In this document: positions 52,509 through 62,117 of the stretch, piece after piece | How the letters are laid out: every line of letters starts with the position of its first letter | Numbering within the stretch: the stretch's first letter is position 1 | Source: CAYXPR01 sp964467255 | GTDB taxonomy: Bacteria; Pseudomonadota; Alphaproteobacteria; Rickettsiales; RGZB01 | Direction of reading: 5' to 3' | Assembly (NCBI GenBank): GCA_964467255.1 | Contig: CAYXPR010000010.1 | Coordinates: forward strand, 1-64,000 | DNA length: 64,000 bases | Made by a program: the position numbers and the translations under genes | The notes under the pieces: generated by a model | What the model was told of the DNA's origin: nothing | Seen by the model: the letters and a program-made list of their open reading frames with translations, nothing else | Database searches by the model: none

Positions 52509-53753
52509 ATGAGCTACACGCACCATACGCAGCACTGCAACACCCAAGGCAAGCACGGCACCGCCGATGATGCGTTGGCTAGACTTGCGCAAGATATTGC
52601 CGCAGGTGCGGTGGGTATTTTTTCTCACCTGAAGCAGCGCGCAGACATCACAGAAATTGCAGAGGTCGCACGCGACATCCGCAGCCGTTTTGAACATGTG
52701 GTTATACTCGGCACAGGTGGCTCTACCTTGTGCGGACAGGCTCTCACCGGCTTTCGCATTACCAACCCAAATATTCCCGCCACTGGCGCGCCACAATTGC
52801 ATTACCTCGATAACATTGATGTCTATACCACTCAAGCACTTCTCAGCCGCCTGCCCTTGGAAAAAACATGCTTTATCGCTATCAGTAAATCCGGCGGCAC
52901 GCTCGAAACCATGGCGCAGTTCCTTATTTGCTTTGAAGCCTTGAGGCAGAAGGTCGGCGTAAAGGCATCTTCACACATGCTGGTGATTAACGACCCCAAA
53001 CCAAACATTCTTCGCAACTCCGCCAAAGAGCTTGGCATTCGTGTACTCGACCATGTTGCCGCCATCGGCGGGCGCTTTTCTATTCTTACGAATGTGGGTT
53101 TGTTGCCTGCAGCGCTGTGCGGCATGGATATTGAAAAAATCCGTAGCGGTGCCGCAGGTGCCGTAGATGCCTTGCTAAAGCCAAAATCCGCCGCTGCTGA
53201 AGGCGCGGCATTGCAGCATTTCCACATGCAAAAGGGCTACCCAATCACAGTATTCCTGCCCTACGCAGACCAATTGAAAAACTTCGCTGTCTGGGTTCGG
53301 CAGATTTGGGCGGAAAGCCTCGGCAAGAACGGCCTTGGCAGTACCCCGCTGGTGGCCACAGGCACGCTCGACCAGCATAGTGTGCTGCAACAATTCCTCG
53401 ATGGCCCAAACGATAAATTCTACACCTTGTTTTCACCGCCGCAGATGAAATCTTCACCCACGCTCGATACATCAGCCTTAGCGGGGGATGATTTTAGTTA
53501 CCTAAACCAGCTGCCATTCCACCGCATTATCGAGGCGGAATATCAGGCCACGCTGGAAACACTCGTGGCGCGCAACCGCCCCGTGCGTAGTTTTGATATC
53601 ACCATATTGGATGAAGCCACAATCGGCGCACTCTGCATACATTTCATACTGGAAACCATTCTCACCGCGCGACTAATGGGTGTGGATGCGTTTGACCAAC
53701 CCGCCGTGGAAGATGGAAAGATTCTGGCAAAAAAACTTTTGCAGAAGAGGTAG
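52509..53753 (+). CDS. pgi: Glucose-6-phosphate isomerase
   Basis: The product has 414 residues, close to the shorter bacterial PGI type. SIS domain sites are ILGTGGSTLCGQALTGF and FIAISKSGGTLETM. The catalytic Glu lies in QIWAESLGKNG and the His in TLDQHSVLQQFLDGP. It interconverts glucose-6-phosphate and fructose-6-phosphate. It precedes mutL by two bases, an arrangement probably due to shared transcription rather than function. Confidence 0.92.
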   Translation: MSYTHHTQHCNTQGKHGTADDALARLAQDIAAGAVGIFSHLKQRADITEIAEVARDIRSRFEHVVILGTGGSTLCGQALTGFRITNPNIPATGAPQLHYLDNIDVYTTQALLSRLPLEKTCFIAISKSGGTLETMAQFLICFEALRQKVGVKASSHMLVINDPKPNILRNSAKELGIRVLDHVAAIGGRFSILTNVGLLPAALCGMDIEKIRSGAAGAVDALLKPKSAAAEGAALQHFHMQKGYPITVFLPYADQLKNFAVWVRQIWAESLGKNGLGSTPLVATGTLDQHSVLQQFLDGPNDKFYTLFSPPQMKSSPTLDTSALAGDDFSYLNQLPFHRIIEAEYQATLETLVARNRPVRSFDITILDEATIGALCIHFILETILTARLMGVDAFDQPAVEDGKILAKKLLQKR

Positions 53754-53755
53754 CA

Positions 53756-55570
53756 ATGCCGATTCGCGTTTTACCACCCGTTCTCGTTAGCCGCATTGCC
53801 GCAGGTGAAGTGATTGAGCGCCCTGCGTCTGCTACCAAAGAACTGGTCGAAAACGCGCTGGATGCTGGTGCACGCCGCATTGACGTTACCATTGAAAGCG
53901 GTGGCCGCAACCTAATTCGCGTGGCAGATGATGGCGCGGGAATGAGCGCAGAGGAACTAAGCCTTGCCGTAGAGCGCCATGCCACATCCAAATTGCCGGA
54001 TGAAGATTTGCTAAACATCCATTTCTTTGGTTTTCGTGGTGAGGCCTTGCCTTCCATAGGCGCCGTTTCGCGCCTTACCCTCACTTCACGGGCGCAAGGG
54101 AATACAGAAGGTTGGAGCCTGAAAGTAGAAGGTGGTGAAAAATCGGAAGCCAAGCCTGCCTCGTGCAATCAAGGCACGATAGTAGAAGTGCGTGACCTTT
54201 TTTATGCCACGCCCGCCCGCCTAAAATTCCTAAAAACAGAGCGCACCGAACAACAGCAAATTGCAGAAATTATTGAACGCATTGCCATGGCGCACCCAGA
54301 TGTTGCCTTCCGTCTGCAAGCCGATGGGAAAGAAATCTTCTCCCTGCCTGCAGAAGTGCCTGACATGCTGGATGCTCGTCTAAAGCGCCTTTCCCGCATA
54401 CTCGGCAAATCATTTGGTGAAAATGCCGTGCCGGTGGATGCCGAACGCGAGGGTATTCACCTCACGGGTTATGCCGGGCTTCCCACGCTCAACCGTGGCA
54501 CGTCTAGCGCGCAGTATTTGTTCGTCAATGGCAGACCGGTGCGCGACAGACTCTTGCTCGGTGTAGTAAAAGTCGCCTATCAGGATTTCCTCGCCCATGA
54601 CCGCCACCCGATTGTGGCCTTGTTTTTGGATGTGCCGCCAGAGCAGGTGGACGTCAACGTGCATCCCGCCAAGGCCGAAGTGCGCTTCCGTGATAACGCC
54701 ACCGTCCGTGGGCTCATCATCACAGCGCTGCGCCATGCGCTGGAAGCGGCTGGTTTTCGCGCGTCCTCCACTGTTTCACAGGCAGCTTTGGCTGCTTTTT
54801 CTGCACCAAGTGGCCCCATGCCCGGCGCATCCTTCCCATCTCACTCTGGTGCATCCTTCCAGTTTGCGGAAACACCTGCTTCTTTCCGCCAACCATTCTC
54901 TTCTGCCTATCAGCCCACGCTACATGCGGTGGGCGAAGTACTCCATGCCCGTCACGAGCCACCGCCAGAAAACGAGCAAGAGCTGATTGCGCGCCCCTTG
55001 GGTGTGGCGCGTGGCCAACTACATGAAACCTACATCGTAGCACAGAATAATGATGGCATCGTGATTGTGGACCAGCACGCCGCACACGAGCGTTTGGTGT
55101 ATGAAAAAATGAAGAAGGATTTAGCCGCCAGCCGCCTTAAAACCCAGCGTCTGCTGCTGCCTGAAGTGGTGGAGATGGATCACCAGAAAGTTGCCGCTCT
55201 GATTGAACATAAAGAAACATTGGCAAAATTCGGCCTTGTAATTGAAGCGCTGGGTGACAGAGCCATCACCGTGCGTGAAACGCCTGCTGTTTTGGGCGAA
55301 ACAAATGTACAGCAACTCATCAACGACCTTGCCGATGATGTGCAGGAATATGGTGAAACATTTGCGCTCACCAAATCTGTCGAACATGTGTGCGAAACCA
55401 TGGCCTGCCACGGAAGCGTGCGCGCTGGAAGGCGCCTCAACGTGCATGAAATGAACGCCCTTCTGCGTGAAATGGAAGCCACGCCGCATTCCGGCCAATG
55501 CAACCATGGCCGCCCCACCTATATCGAGCTGAAACTGGCAGATATCGAGAAACTCTTTGGCAGGCGCTAG
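53756..55570 (+). CDS. mutL: DNA mismatch repair protein MutL
   Basis: The product has 604 residues. The GHKL ATPase motifs are ELVENALDAGA, DDGAGM, ERHATSKL and FRGEALPS. The C-terminal domain includes DQHAAHERLVYE, the DQHA(x)2E(x)4E endonuclease signature, and CNHGRPTYIEL near the end. So it probably nicks DNA itself, consistent with most bacteria outside the MutH group. A Ser/Phe/Pro-rich linker joins the halves. Confidence 0.95.
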   Translation: MPIRVLPPVLVSRIAAGEVIERPASATKELVENALDAGARRIDVTIESGGRNLIRVADDGAGMSAEELSLAVERHATSKLPDEDLLNIHFFGFRGEALPSIGAVSRLTLTSRAQGNTEGWSLKVEGGEKSEAKPASCNQGTIVEVRDLFYATPARLKFLKTERTEQQQIAEIIERIAMAHPDVAFRLQADGKEIFSLPAEVPDMLDARLKRLSRILGKSFGENAVPVDAEREGIHLTGYAGLPTLNRGTSSAQYLFVNGRPVRDRLLLGVVKVAYQDFLAHDRHPIVALFLDVPPEQVDVNVHPAKAEVRFRDNATVRGLIITALRHALEAAGFRASSTVSQAALAAFSAPSGPMPGASFPSHSGASFQFAETPASFRQPFSSAYQPTLHAVGEVLHARHEPPPENEQELIARPLGVARGQLHETYIVAQNNDGIVIVDQHAAHERLVYEKMKKDLAASRLKTQRLLLPEVVEMDHQKVAALIEHKETLAKFGLVIEALGDRAITVRETPAVLGETNVQQLINDLADDVQEYGETFALTKSVEHVCETMACHGSVRAGRRLNVHEMNALLREMEATPHSGQCNHGRPTYIELKLADIEKLFGRR

Positions 55571-55573
55571 GCC

Positions 55574-56368
55574 GTGGTGAGCGACATTCATATTTTTGAA
55601 CGCCGCACGAAACGCCTGCAACGGGCGCGCGCGCTAAAAAACCTAGAGCGTCATGATTTCCTCTATCGCGAAGTGGCTGAACGCATGGCAGAGCTTTTTA
55701 CTGAAACCATCACCGCACACTTTCCGCTCGCAGTGGAGCTTGGCAGCCGCAATGGTTACCTGCAAAAAGCTCTCTCCGGCCTTGCGGGTATCAATACTTA
55801 CCTGCCTTGTGAAACCACTTATACCGCATCCAATGCATCATTGGTGCTGGATGAAGAATGGCTGCCTTTCAAAGAAAATAGCGTGCCGCTATTTTTGAGT
55901 TTGCTGAACCTGCATTGGGTGAATGATTTACCCGGTTGCCTTGTGCAAATCAGAAAAGCGCTCGCCGATAAGGGCTTGATGGTTGCAACCATGCTGGGTG
56001 GTCAAACCTTGTGGGAACTAAAAGCCGCCATCGCTGAAGCCGCATCTGAAACCGGCACGGCGCTCACTCCGCGCATTTCTCCGTTTGTAGAAATCAAAGA
56101 TGCCGGCATGCTGTTGCAACGCGCTGGCTTTAACCTGCCTGTAGCCGATAGCGATACCATCACGGTCATGTACCCTGATGCGATGGCGCTGATGTACGAT
56201 TTGCGCGGCATGGGTGAAAGCAACGCGCTGGTACAGCGGCAAAAATCCTTTACCGCACCAGGTACGCTGGAAGCTATTAACGCTGCGTATAAAAAATTAT
56301 TCCAGACCAAAGAAGGCCGCGTACCGGCAACATTTGAGATTATAACTCTCACGGGTTGGAAAAATTAG
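55574..56368 (+). CDS. SAM-dependent methyltransferase, BioC/NDUFAF5-like
   Basis: The product has 264 residues and starts with GTG (55574, or the next GTG at 55577). The N-terminal FERRTKRLQRARA motif is typical of the alphaproteobacterial/mitochondrial NDUFAF5-like group. Motif I reads VELGSRNGYL, and LSLLNLHWVNDLPG is the post-motif region. Mitochondrial NDUFAF5 hydroxylates an Arg in complex I; bacterial relatives are less studied. Its stop overlaps the convergent quinone oxidoreductase by four bases. Confidence 0.85.
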   Translation: MVSDIHIFERRTKRLQRARALKNLERHDFLYREVAERMAELFTETITAHFPLAVELGSRNGYLQKALSGLAGINTYLPCETTYTASNASLVLDEEWLPFKENSVPLFLSLLNLHWVNDLPGCLVQIRKALADKGLMVATMLGGQTLWELKAAIAEAASETGTALTPRISPFVEIKDAGMLLQRAGFNLPVADSDTITVMYPDAMALMYDLRGMGESNALVQRQKSFTAPGTLEAINAAYKKLFQTKEGRVPATFEIITLTGWKN

Positions 56369-57351
56369 GCTGGTGTCAGCACCAGCTTCCCGAGTGTTTT
56401 GTTAGACAGCATTTTTTCATGCGCTTTTTCTGCCTCAGCAAACGGCCAGACAGAATCAATTACTGGTACAATTCGCCCATTTTCAAAATAAGGCCAGAAC
56501 ACCGACTCAAGCGAACGCGCCAATTCATGCTTCACTAGCAGTGGCTTGTCCCTCAGCGTAGAGCCAATGATGGTAATGTTCTTCATCAGCAAGGTTGCCA
56601 CGTCCAGCGTGGCTTCACGCCCTTGCAGCAACGCAATACTGATAAGTTTTCCGCCTTTGCCAAGGGCTTTTAGATTTTTCTGAAAGTAGTCGCCCCCCAC
56701 CATATCCAGCACCAGCGCAACACCCTCACCGCCTGTTGCTTTCTTCACTACCGAAACAAAATCCTCATCGCGGTAACATATGGCCTCTGTGGCGCCCAGT
56801 TTTCTGCAAAGGGCAGCTTTTTCCGCTGTGCCCGCCGTAGCATACACCACTGCGCCCATGGCGCTCGCCATTTGAATTGCCAGCGTGCCGATGCCACTTG
56901 CGCCGCCATGAATAAGCACTTTCCGCCCTGGCGCAAGCCCACCCAGTTCAAACAGATTCAAGTATACCGTAAACGCCGCCTCAGGAATGGCAGCAGCCTG
57001 CACAAAATCCATACCTCGCGGCATGGGCAAGGTCAGGCTTTCATGCGCCACGGCATATTCCGCATAACCACCGCTCGCAAGCAGCGCGCAGACTTTATCG
57101 CCCACTTTGCGCAGCTTTGCCTCGCTGCCAAGCGCAACCACCTCACCAGCCACCTCAAGTCCTAAAATCTTCGATGCGCCCGCCGGAGGTGGGTAATGCC
57201 CTTGTGCTTGCAGAATATCCGCACGGTTTATTCCTGCCGCATGCACTTTGATTAATACTTCATGGGCCGCAGGCTCAGGGCGTTCCGCATCGGCCAGATT
57301 CAGACCATACTCTAGGCTGATGGGGTTATGAATTACCTGCAACTGTTTCAT
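56365..57351 (-). CDS. NAD(P)H quinone oxidoreductase / zinc-independent alcohol dehydrogenase family
   Basis: The start MKQLQVIHNP at 57351 is chosen because residues upstream of it (the frame runs to 57534) do not match the family and overlap the next gene's region. The product has 328 residues. The GroES-like domain has VKVHAAGINRADILQAQGHYPPPAG and the Rossmann part has VLIHGGASGIGTLAIQMASA. No structural zinc cysteines are seen, as in the QOR group and PIG3-like enzymes. It reduces quinones or related electrophiles. Confidence 0.9.
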   Translation of the reverse strand: MKQLQVIHNPISLEYGLNLADAERPEPAAHEVLIKVHAAGINRADILQAQGHYPPPAGASKILGLEVAGEVVALGSEAKLRKVGDKVCALLASGGYAEYAVAHESLTLPMPRGMDFVQAAAIPEAAFTVYLNLFELGGLAPGRKVLIHGGASGIGTLAIQMASAMGAVVYATAGTAEKAALCRKLGATEAICYRDEDFVSVVKKATGGEGVALVLDMVGGDYFQKNLKALGKGGKLISIALLQGREATLDVATLLMKNITIIGSTLRDKPLLVKHELARSLESVFWPYFENGRIVPVIDSVWPFAEAEKAHEKMLSNKTLGKLVLTPA

Positions 57352-57427
57352 ATCTTGCCACAAATCAATGTTCGTACTATGCTCGCTGCCAGCAAATATC
57401 AGCGTTAACTCGATGGGAATGACGACG

Positions 57428-57859
57428 ATGCGTTTCAAACCACTTTCTGCACTGGCCTTGGCTTCCGTTATAACATGCCTTGGCTTCACTGCAACTCCGG
57501 CAGGTGCCACCGGTGCACTGCGGGAAACCAACAACGCCTACGATGCACCAATCACCAAGGAAAAACCCGTGATGGTCATCCGCTTTAACAGCCCAAGCGT
57601 CTATTACCAGATGCCGCTCTATAACGTGGTGCGCAAAGCGCTGCAGATTTATCCGGGCGCCTTTTTTGAACTGGTATCGGTCATTCCTACCACTGGCAGC
57701 TACGCTGCTGACGAAGCCAGCACACAGGCCGCACATGAAAATGCTAAAAAAGTGATGGCAACACTGGGCGAAATAGGCCTGCCAAAAGCCAAATACGAAA
57801 CGAGCTACACCACCAGCTCGGAAGTAACGGATAACGAAGTACACTTGTTCGTACGCTAA
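57428..57859 (+). CDS. Exported protein of unknown function
   Basis: The start at 57428 gives a clear signal peptide (MRFKPLSALA... ending TPAGATGA). The mature protein has about 120 residues with a beta strand (VMVIRFNSPSVYYQ), then a helix with ASTQAAHENAKKVMATLGEIGLP and a final EVHLFVR strand. This ring-like alpha/beta order recalls the C-terminal part of OmpA- or secretin-like periplasmic domains, but no family is certain. It is divergent from the oxidoreductase gene. Confidence 0.7.
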   Translation: MRFKPLSALALASVITCLGFTATPAGATGALRETNNAYDAPITKEKPVMVIRFNSPSVYYQMPLYNVVRKALQIYPGAFFELVSVIPTTGSYAADEASTQAAHENAKKVMATLGEIGLPKAKYETSYTTSSEVTDNEVHLFVR

Positions 57860-57886
57860 TAGGCTCAATCGATATTAGCTTAAAAC

Positions 57887-57925
57887 AAAACCACCCCCGC
57901 AGTCGCCTGCGGGGGTGTGGTTTTT
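57887..57925 (+). terminator. Strong rho-independent terminator between convergent genes
   Basis: AAAACCACCCCCGCAG pairs with CTGCGGGGG then GTGTGGTTTT (a two-base bulge) around a TCGC loop and ends in a T run. It serves the exported protein gene (plus) and possibly rpmJ (minus). Confidence 0.9.
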
Positions 57926-57951
57926 GTAGCCGATGCTAATGCAGCTAAGGA

Positions 57952-58077
57952 CTAGCCCTGACGCGCTTTAAAGCGTGGGTTGGTCTTGTTGATTACGTAG
58001 ACGCGGCCCTTGCGGCGCACAACGCGGCAATTCTTATCACGCTTCTTGGCAGATTTTAAAGAGCTAAGGACTTTCAT
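57952..58077 (-). CDS. rpmJ: 50S ribosomal protein L36
   Basis: The 41-residue product reads MKVLSSLKSAKKRDKNC at the start, then RVVRRKGRVYVINKTNPRFK, the alphaproteobacterial L36 form with a reduced Cys count (a single Cys rather than the CxxC/CxxxxH zinc ribbon). It is a part of the large ribosomal subunit. It is monocistronic, with a short upstream region. Confidence 0.95.
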   Translation of the reverse strand: MKVLSSLKSAKKRDKNCRVVRRKGRVYVINKTNPRFKARQG

Positions 58078-58159
58078 AACAACCCTACTTACATATTCTA
58101 TCGGTTACGCTTCAAAAGAGGGGTGCAAATTATCGAATCACCCCCCGTTTGTCAAGCCA

Positions 58160-60010
58160 TTAAAAAATGGCAGAATTCGGGGCAGAATCTGGCACCATTT
58201 TGGTCAGCCCGTGGTCAGTTTTATCCCAGTAATGCGGACGGCGGATCAGCTGCGCCACCGCGCGGAAGCTTGCCACCATGTGCAACACCCAGTAGATAGG
58301 GAATAAAAAAGCGTAAATTTCCATTGTTTTCCAACTCTTTATGCGAATAGAAGCAACCGCAAACACCGCATGCAGCAGCACCCCGGCAATCAAGTTGAAT
58401 AGTGCAAGGGAAAGTACGCCGCTAGATACCACAACCACATCGGCCATCAGCGCCATAGATGTCATAAAAATCAACGGCATGGTAATAAACACCAGCGAAG
58501 GCGCTCCTACAAAAAACTGGAAGCCAAAAAAGCCCTGCACACCGGTCTTTCGCAGAAAACCCAATGGTTGGCGCATGTGTACGAAATAGGTCTGAATATA
58601 ACCCTTAATCCAGCGCGAGCGCTGCTTCAGCCAGTTCTTCAAATCCACTGGCGCCTCCTCAAGCGTGTATGCATTTACGATGCGAGTGCGAAGGCCCTCT
58701 TGCACCAAACGCACACCCAAATCAGCATCCTCTGTCACGTTGTAAGGGTCCCACGCATAGAGCCGACGCAGCATGTCCGTGCGGAAGTGATTGCTTGTGC
58801 CACCGAGCGGAATGGGGATGCCCAGCTTCTCAAGCCCCAGCAACATGCAGTCAAACCACGCCGCATATTCAATCGCAAACATACGGGTCAGGAAATTTTC
58901 ATTGCGGTTATAATAATTCAGACGCGCCTGCACACAGGCAACGTTCTTGGGGCTGTCCTCAAAGGTACGGATGACTTTTTTCAGTTGCTGCGGCTCGGGT
59001 ATATCCTCCGCATCGTAAATCGTCACATATTCACCTTTGGCAAAACGTAGCGCATAGTTGCAGGCTTTTGGTTTGGTCTGCGGGTAGGAATAGGGCACGC
59101 GGATAATTTCAAAGTAGCTTTCGCAAGCAAGGTTTTTAATAATCTGCGTGGTCGGCTCATCAGCCATTTCTACAATCAGCTTCACATCGAGTTTCGATTT
59201 CGGGTAATCGAAGCGGCGTACGGCAGTAATTAAATTATGTATGGTTGCCTCGCGCTCACGGAATAACGGCACTAGCAAAGTATACATTGGCAGCTCTTCA
59301 TCTATCATGCCATCCACTGCTACTTCTTTTTCTTTCATGCGCTCCTGATAGCCATAAAAAAAGAAAATGGCTTTGAACACCAGCGCGAACACATAAAATA
59401 TATTCATTGTAATGAAGAACGCGGTCAGCGTGGTTTGCCAGAAGATAAGCGCAACAACCGCAGCAAAAATACCAGCATACAGCGTGGCCTTACTGCGGCG
59501 CACGGCAAATAGCTTCTTGGCTGAGAATTGCGGCTGGTGCTGCCAGAGCAGATTTCGCGCATCTTCATCGTCCTGCGATTCAAAGCAGGCTTTCACCGTC
59601 CATAAAATATCGTAGGGATACGTAATCACAAAACGGTAATTCTTATAATGGTCGGCTGCCCATGCGCGCACTTCTTCATCAAGATTTGTGGTGGCAATCA
59701 CAATCTGTGAGCCATCTTTTTTCCACGGCACGAACCCATGCTTTAAAAAAATATCGCGGTGCTTTTTCTCTATCAGGCTTTTATCGACAGGCGTGGCCAT
59801 CAGGTTCACGAAATCAACTTTATAGTGTTCGGCAAGCGCCTGATACAGAGTGAAGCGGCTCACCGCGCCCATCCCGATCAGGATATCGCCAATACGTCCG
59901 CCCTGTTTTTTCTGCAGGCGCAATGCTTCCGTCAGCATCTTCTGGGATGCCAAACCTTTCTTCAGCAGCAACTCGCCAATTTTTTCTTTCTGTTCTTTTT
60001 TCTTTATCAT
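58160..60010 (-). CDS. MshEN domain fused to a processive GT2 glycosyltransferase
   Basis: The product has 616 residues. Residues about 10-145 are an MshEN-type (type II secretion ATPase N-terminal) domain with KIGELLLKKGL and RIGDILIGMG repeats, a fold that binds c-di-GMP in other proteins. After two helices (about 175-215) the GT2 domain (about 240-480) has VEMADEP, YDAEDIPEP and the QRSRW (QxxRW) motif of cellulose-synthase-like processive enzymes. Four helices end the protein. It likely polymerises an exopolysaccharide under c-di-GMP control (inference). An outer-membrane barrel gene lies 9 bases upstream. Confidence 0.88.
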   Translation of the reverse strand: MIKKKEQKEKIGELLLKKGLASQKMLTEALRLQKKQGGRIGDILIGMGAVSRFTLYQALAEHYKVDFVNLMATPVDKSLIEKKHRDIFLKHGFVPWKKDGSQIVIATTNLDEEVRAWAADHYKNYRFVITYPYDILWTVKACFESQDDEDARNLLWQHQPQFSAKKLFAVRRSKATLYAGIFAAVVALIFWQTTLTAFFITMNIFYVFALVFKAIFFFYGYQERMKEKEVAVDGMIDEELPMYTLLVPLFREREATIHNLITAVRRFDYPKSKLDVKLIVEMADEPTTQIIKNLACESYFEIIRVPYSYPQTKPKACNYALRFAKGEYVTIYDAEDIPEPQQLKKVIRTFEDSPKNVACVQARLNYYNRNENFLTRMFAIEYAAWFDCMLLGLEKLGIPIPLGGTSNHFRTDMLRRLYAWDPYNVTEDADLGVRLVQEGLRTRIVNAYTLEEAPVDLKNWLKQRSRWIKGYIQTYFVHMRQPLGFLRKTGVQGFFGFQFFVGAPSLVFITMPLIFMTSMALMADVVVVSSGVLSLALFNLIAGVLLHAVFAVASIRIKSWKTMEIYAFLFPIYWVLHMVASFRAVAQLIRRPHYWDKTDHGLTKMVPDSAPNSAIF

Positions 60011-60019
60011 GCCTTAGCC

Positions 60020-60868
60020 CTAAAACTTCAGCCACATAGATGCCAGCAATCCGCTGCCTGCGCCCGTATTCTCACCCGCCACGTGCTGAAACGCGCCTAG
60101 CTGCAATGACGTTTTTTTGTCCCATTCATGCACCACTGAAACCTGCAGTTTCACCATATCGTATCCCGCAGAGTTTGCTAGCCGCAACGTCGTTCCATTT
60201 GCATCGCCATCCACGGCAAAATAATTGTCATTTTGTAGCACAGCCTGCCACTTATCCGCAACCTTAAGGCCTAGCGACTGGTTCACGCGGATTTCGTCTG
60301 CAGGCGCGCCATACCGCTGGCGGTATGCAACCTCAAGATTGTAATAATGCCACTGGCCATAAAGTGGAAAGGCCATCCCGCCCAGCGCGCGGATTTCTAC
60401 ATCCACCTGCCCTTGCCCGAGTGACAATGTTTCATCTTCATCATACAGCCCCGGCAGCTTCAGTAATGGCTGCAGAGAAAGCACGGCGCGCTCATTCTGC
60501 CACAGGCGTTTGCGTGCAAAAATTTCCGTATCACCAAGGCCGGAGTTATCGCCATTGCCCTTCTGGCTCAAACGCTGCAGACTGGTGCTAAGGCCAAGCG
60601 TTACATCGTCTTTCCAACCATATTCAAGATACGGATTATATTCGAGCTTGGTAAATTCCGGCTGGCGCTGCTGGTCGCCGTTGGCAAGAAATGCCTTATC
60701 CGTACGATATAAAAAAAGATTGTTGATGAGTTGTTTCTGGCCTTTTTCGAGCAGCCATGCCGCGGCCCGCGCATCCTGAAGCGGTAGGTATAGAAATAAA
60801 ATCGCAGAAAAAACCCACCCGCGCCACAGCACAGGACTAACGCAGCGGCTAATGAACCTTACGGCCAA
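60020..60868 (-). CDS. Outer-membrane beta-barrel protein, start uncertain
   Basis: The product has about 282 residues with a signal segment ending ARAAA. Regular amphipathic strands rich in Tyr and Gln (LQPLLKLPGLY, YNLEVAYRQRYG, LQVSVVHEW) end in WLKF with a C-terminal Phe. The frame opens at a TTG codon (60868) that overlaps atpF by 20 bases. A GTG at 60832 is an alternative that still leaves a signal peptide. It is co-oriented with the glycosyltransferase, 9 bases downstream, and may export the polymer (inference). Confidence 0.75.
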   Translation of the reverse strand: MAVRFISRCVSPVLWRGWVFSAILFLYLPLQDARAAAWLLEKGQKQLINNLFLYRTDKAFLANGDQQRQPEFTKLEYNPYLEYGWKDDVTLGLSTSLQRLSQKGNGDNSGLGDTEIFARKRLWQNERAVLSLQPLLKLPGLYDEDETLSLGQGQVDVEIRALGGMAFPLYGQWHYYNLEVAYRQRYGAPADEIRVNQSLGLKVADKWQAVLQNDNYFAVDGDANGTTLRLANSAGYDMVKLQVSVVHEWDKKTSLQLGAFQHVAGENTGAGSGLLASMWLKF

Positions 60869-61334
60869 TATCGGAAATCGCTTTGGAAATCATTTCATCC
60901 GCAGCGTCTTTGTTCAGATTTTCCAGAATCACTGCACGCGCTGTGCTCATCACGATGTCTACCGTGTTGTTACGGATTTCTTCCACCACACGCACTTCAG
61001 ACTGGCGGATTTTTTCCATCGCCACTTCCGTACGCTTGTTCAATTCCTGTTCAAGGGACTGGCGTGCCTGCTTGGAAATAAGCTCCGCTTCTGAACGGGC
61101 ATTCTTCAGGATCTCTTCCACTTCCTCAAGCGCCTTGCGCTGGTTGCGCTGATAGGCGGCCAGCACTGCCTGCGCTTCTTCTTTTAATTTCAGGGCATCA
61201 TCCAGTTCTTTCTGGATGCGCGCAGCACGGCCATCAAGACCCGAAGCTGTCACTTTGAACAGCTTTTTGCCAAATAGCAGGAAAAAAAGCACAAACGAAG
61301 CGCCAACAAAAAACGTCTGGTCAAAATTAATCAT
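60849..61334 (-). CDS. atpF: ATP synthase F0 subunit b
   Basis: The product has 161 residues. One membrane helix (about 6-25, FFVGASFVLFFLLFG) is followed by a long charged helix (LDDALKLKEEAQAVLAAYQRNQ) that forms the peripheral stalk with b'. It overlaps atpF2 by eight bases. It is the fifth and last gene of the atp set in this window; the F1 genes must be elsewhere. Confidence 0.95.
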   Translation of the reverse strand: MINFDQTFFVGASFVLFFLLFGKKLFKVTASGLDGRAARIQKELDDALKLKEEAQAVLAAYQRNQRKALEEVEEILKNARSEAELISKQARQSLEQELNKRTEVAMEKIRQSEVRVVEEIRNNTVDIVMSTARAVILENLNKDAADEMISKAISDIGRKVH

Positions 61335-61803
61335 GTGCGCGCTCCTTCATTGCCGGGCCACCAGAAGTGCCTTTACCTGTCACTTGTTTTACTACCAGCA
61401 TGGCTAGGTCTTCTGCCATAGGCTCAAGGTCTGCCATCACTTTTTGGTGCAATTCCTGCATCTTTTTATCAGCATCGCTCAGTTTCTTCTGAATCACCTT
61501 ATCCAGCTCTTCGCGTTTGCGTGCCGCCTCTTCCTCTGCCTTGGCTTTCGCCGTCATAATAGCAGCCACCGACTTTGCACGCGTTTCGGCCAGTGCGGCT
61601 TCATATTCCGCACGCACTTTTTCAGCTTCCTTGCGCATCGTCTCCGCCTTGTCCACATCCGTTGTAATACGGGTTTGGCGGTTCTGCAGCACCCGGCTGA
61701 TCTGGGGTAATGTCACTTTGGACAGCACCACATAGAGCAGTCCGAAAGTGATTACCAACCAGAAAAGCTGGGAGATAAATGATGAAGGATCAAGTTGTGG
61801 CAT
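61327..61803 (-). CDS. atpF2: ATP synthase F0 subunit b'
   Basis: The product has 158 residues. The membrane helix lies at about 9-27 (ISQLFWLVITFGLLYVVL) and the LPQISRVLQNRQTRI motif is typical of alphaproteobacterial b'. The long helix pairs with b. It overlaps atpF by eight bases and is 39 bases from atpE. Confidence 0.95.
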   Translation of the reverse strand: MPQLDPSSFISQLFWLVITFGLLYVVLSKVTLPQISRVLQNRQTRITTDVDKAETMRKEAEKVRAEYEAALAETRAKSVAAIMTAKAKAEEEAARKREELDKVIQKKLSDADKKMQELHQKVMADLEPMAEDLAMLVVKQVTGKGTSGGPAMKERAHD

Positions 61804-61842
61804 AGCCCCACCTTAAACGTTTAAAAGTAAATCCTGCCCGAA

Positions 61843-62082
61843 CTATACGAACAGGATGATCAGTGCCACAACGAGCGCGAACAGACCCATTGCTTCAGCA
61901 AGACCGGCGCCTACGTATACGTATTTGGACAGCTTGGATTCAGCGGAAGGGTTGCGCGCGATGCCGGAAAGCATGGCGAAGAACACCAGACCCACGCCGA
62001 TAGCGGCACCCATCATGCCAAAAGCGGTCAGGCCGGCACCGATAAATTTCAGAGCTTCATACTGCATTGCAACTTGTTCCAT
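61843..62082 (-). CDS. atpE: ATP synthase F0 subunit c
   Basis: The start MEQVAMQYEALK at 62082 is chosen because TTAAGGAAAAAGACA precedes it; the longer frame does not match the family. The product has 79 residues in two helices. The proton-binding acid is the Glu in GLAEAMGLFAL of helix 2, and ARNPSAE is the polar loop. It forms the rotor ring. Confidence 0.97.
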   Translation of the reverse strand: MEQVAMQYEALKFIGAGLTAFGMMGAAIGVGLVFFAMLSGIARNPSAESKLSKYVYVGAGLAEAMGLFALVVALIILFV

Positions 62083-62117
62083 TGTCTTTTTCCTTAAGGT
62101 TTTAGGGGTTGGATTAA

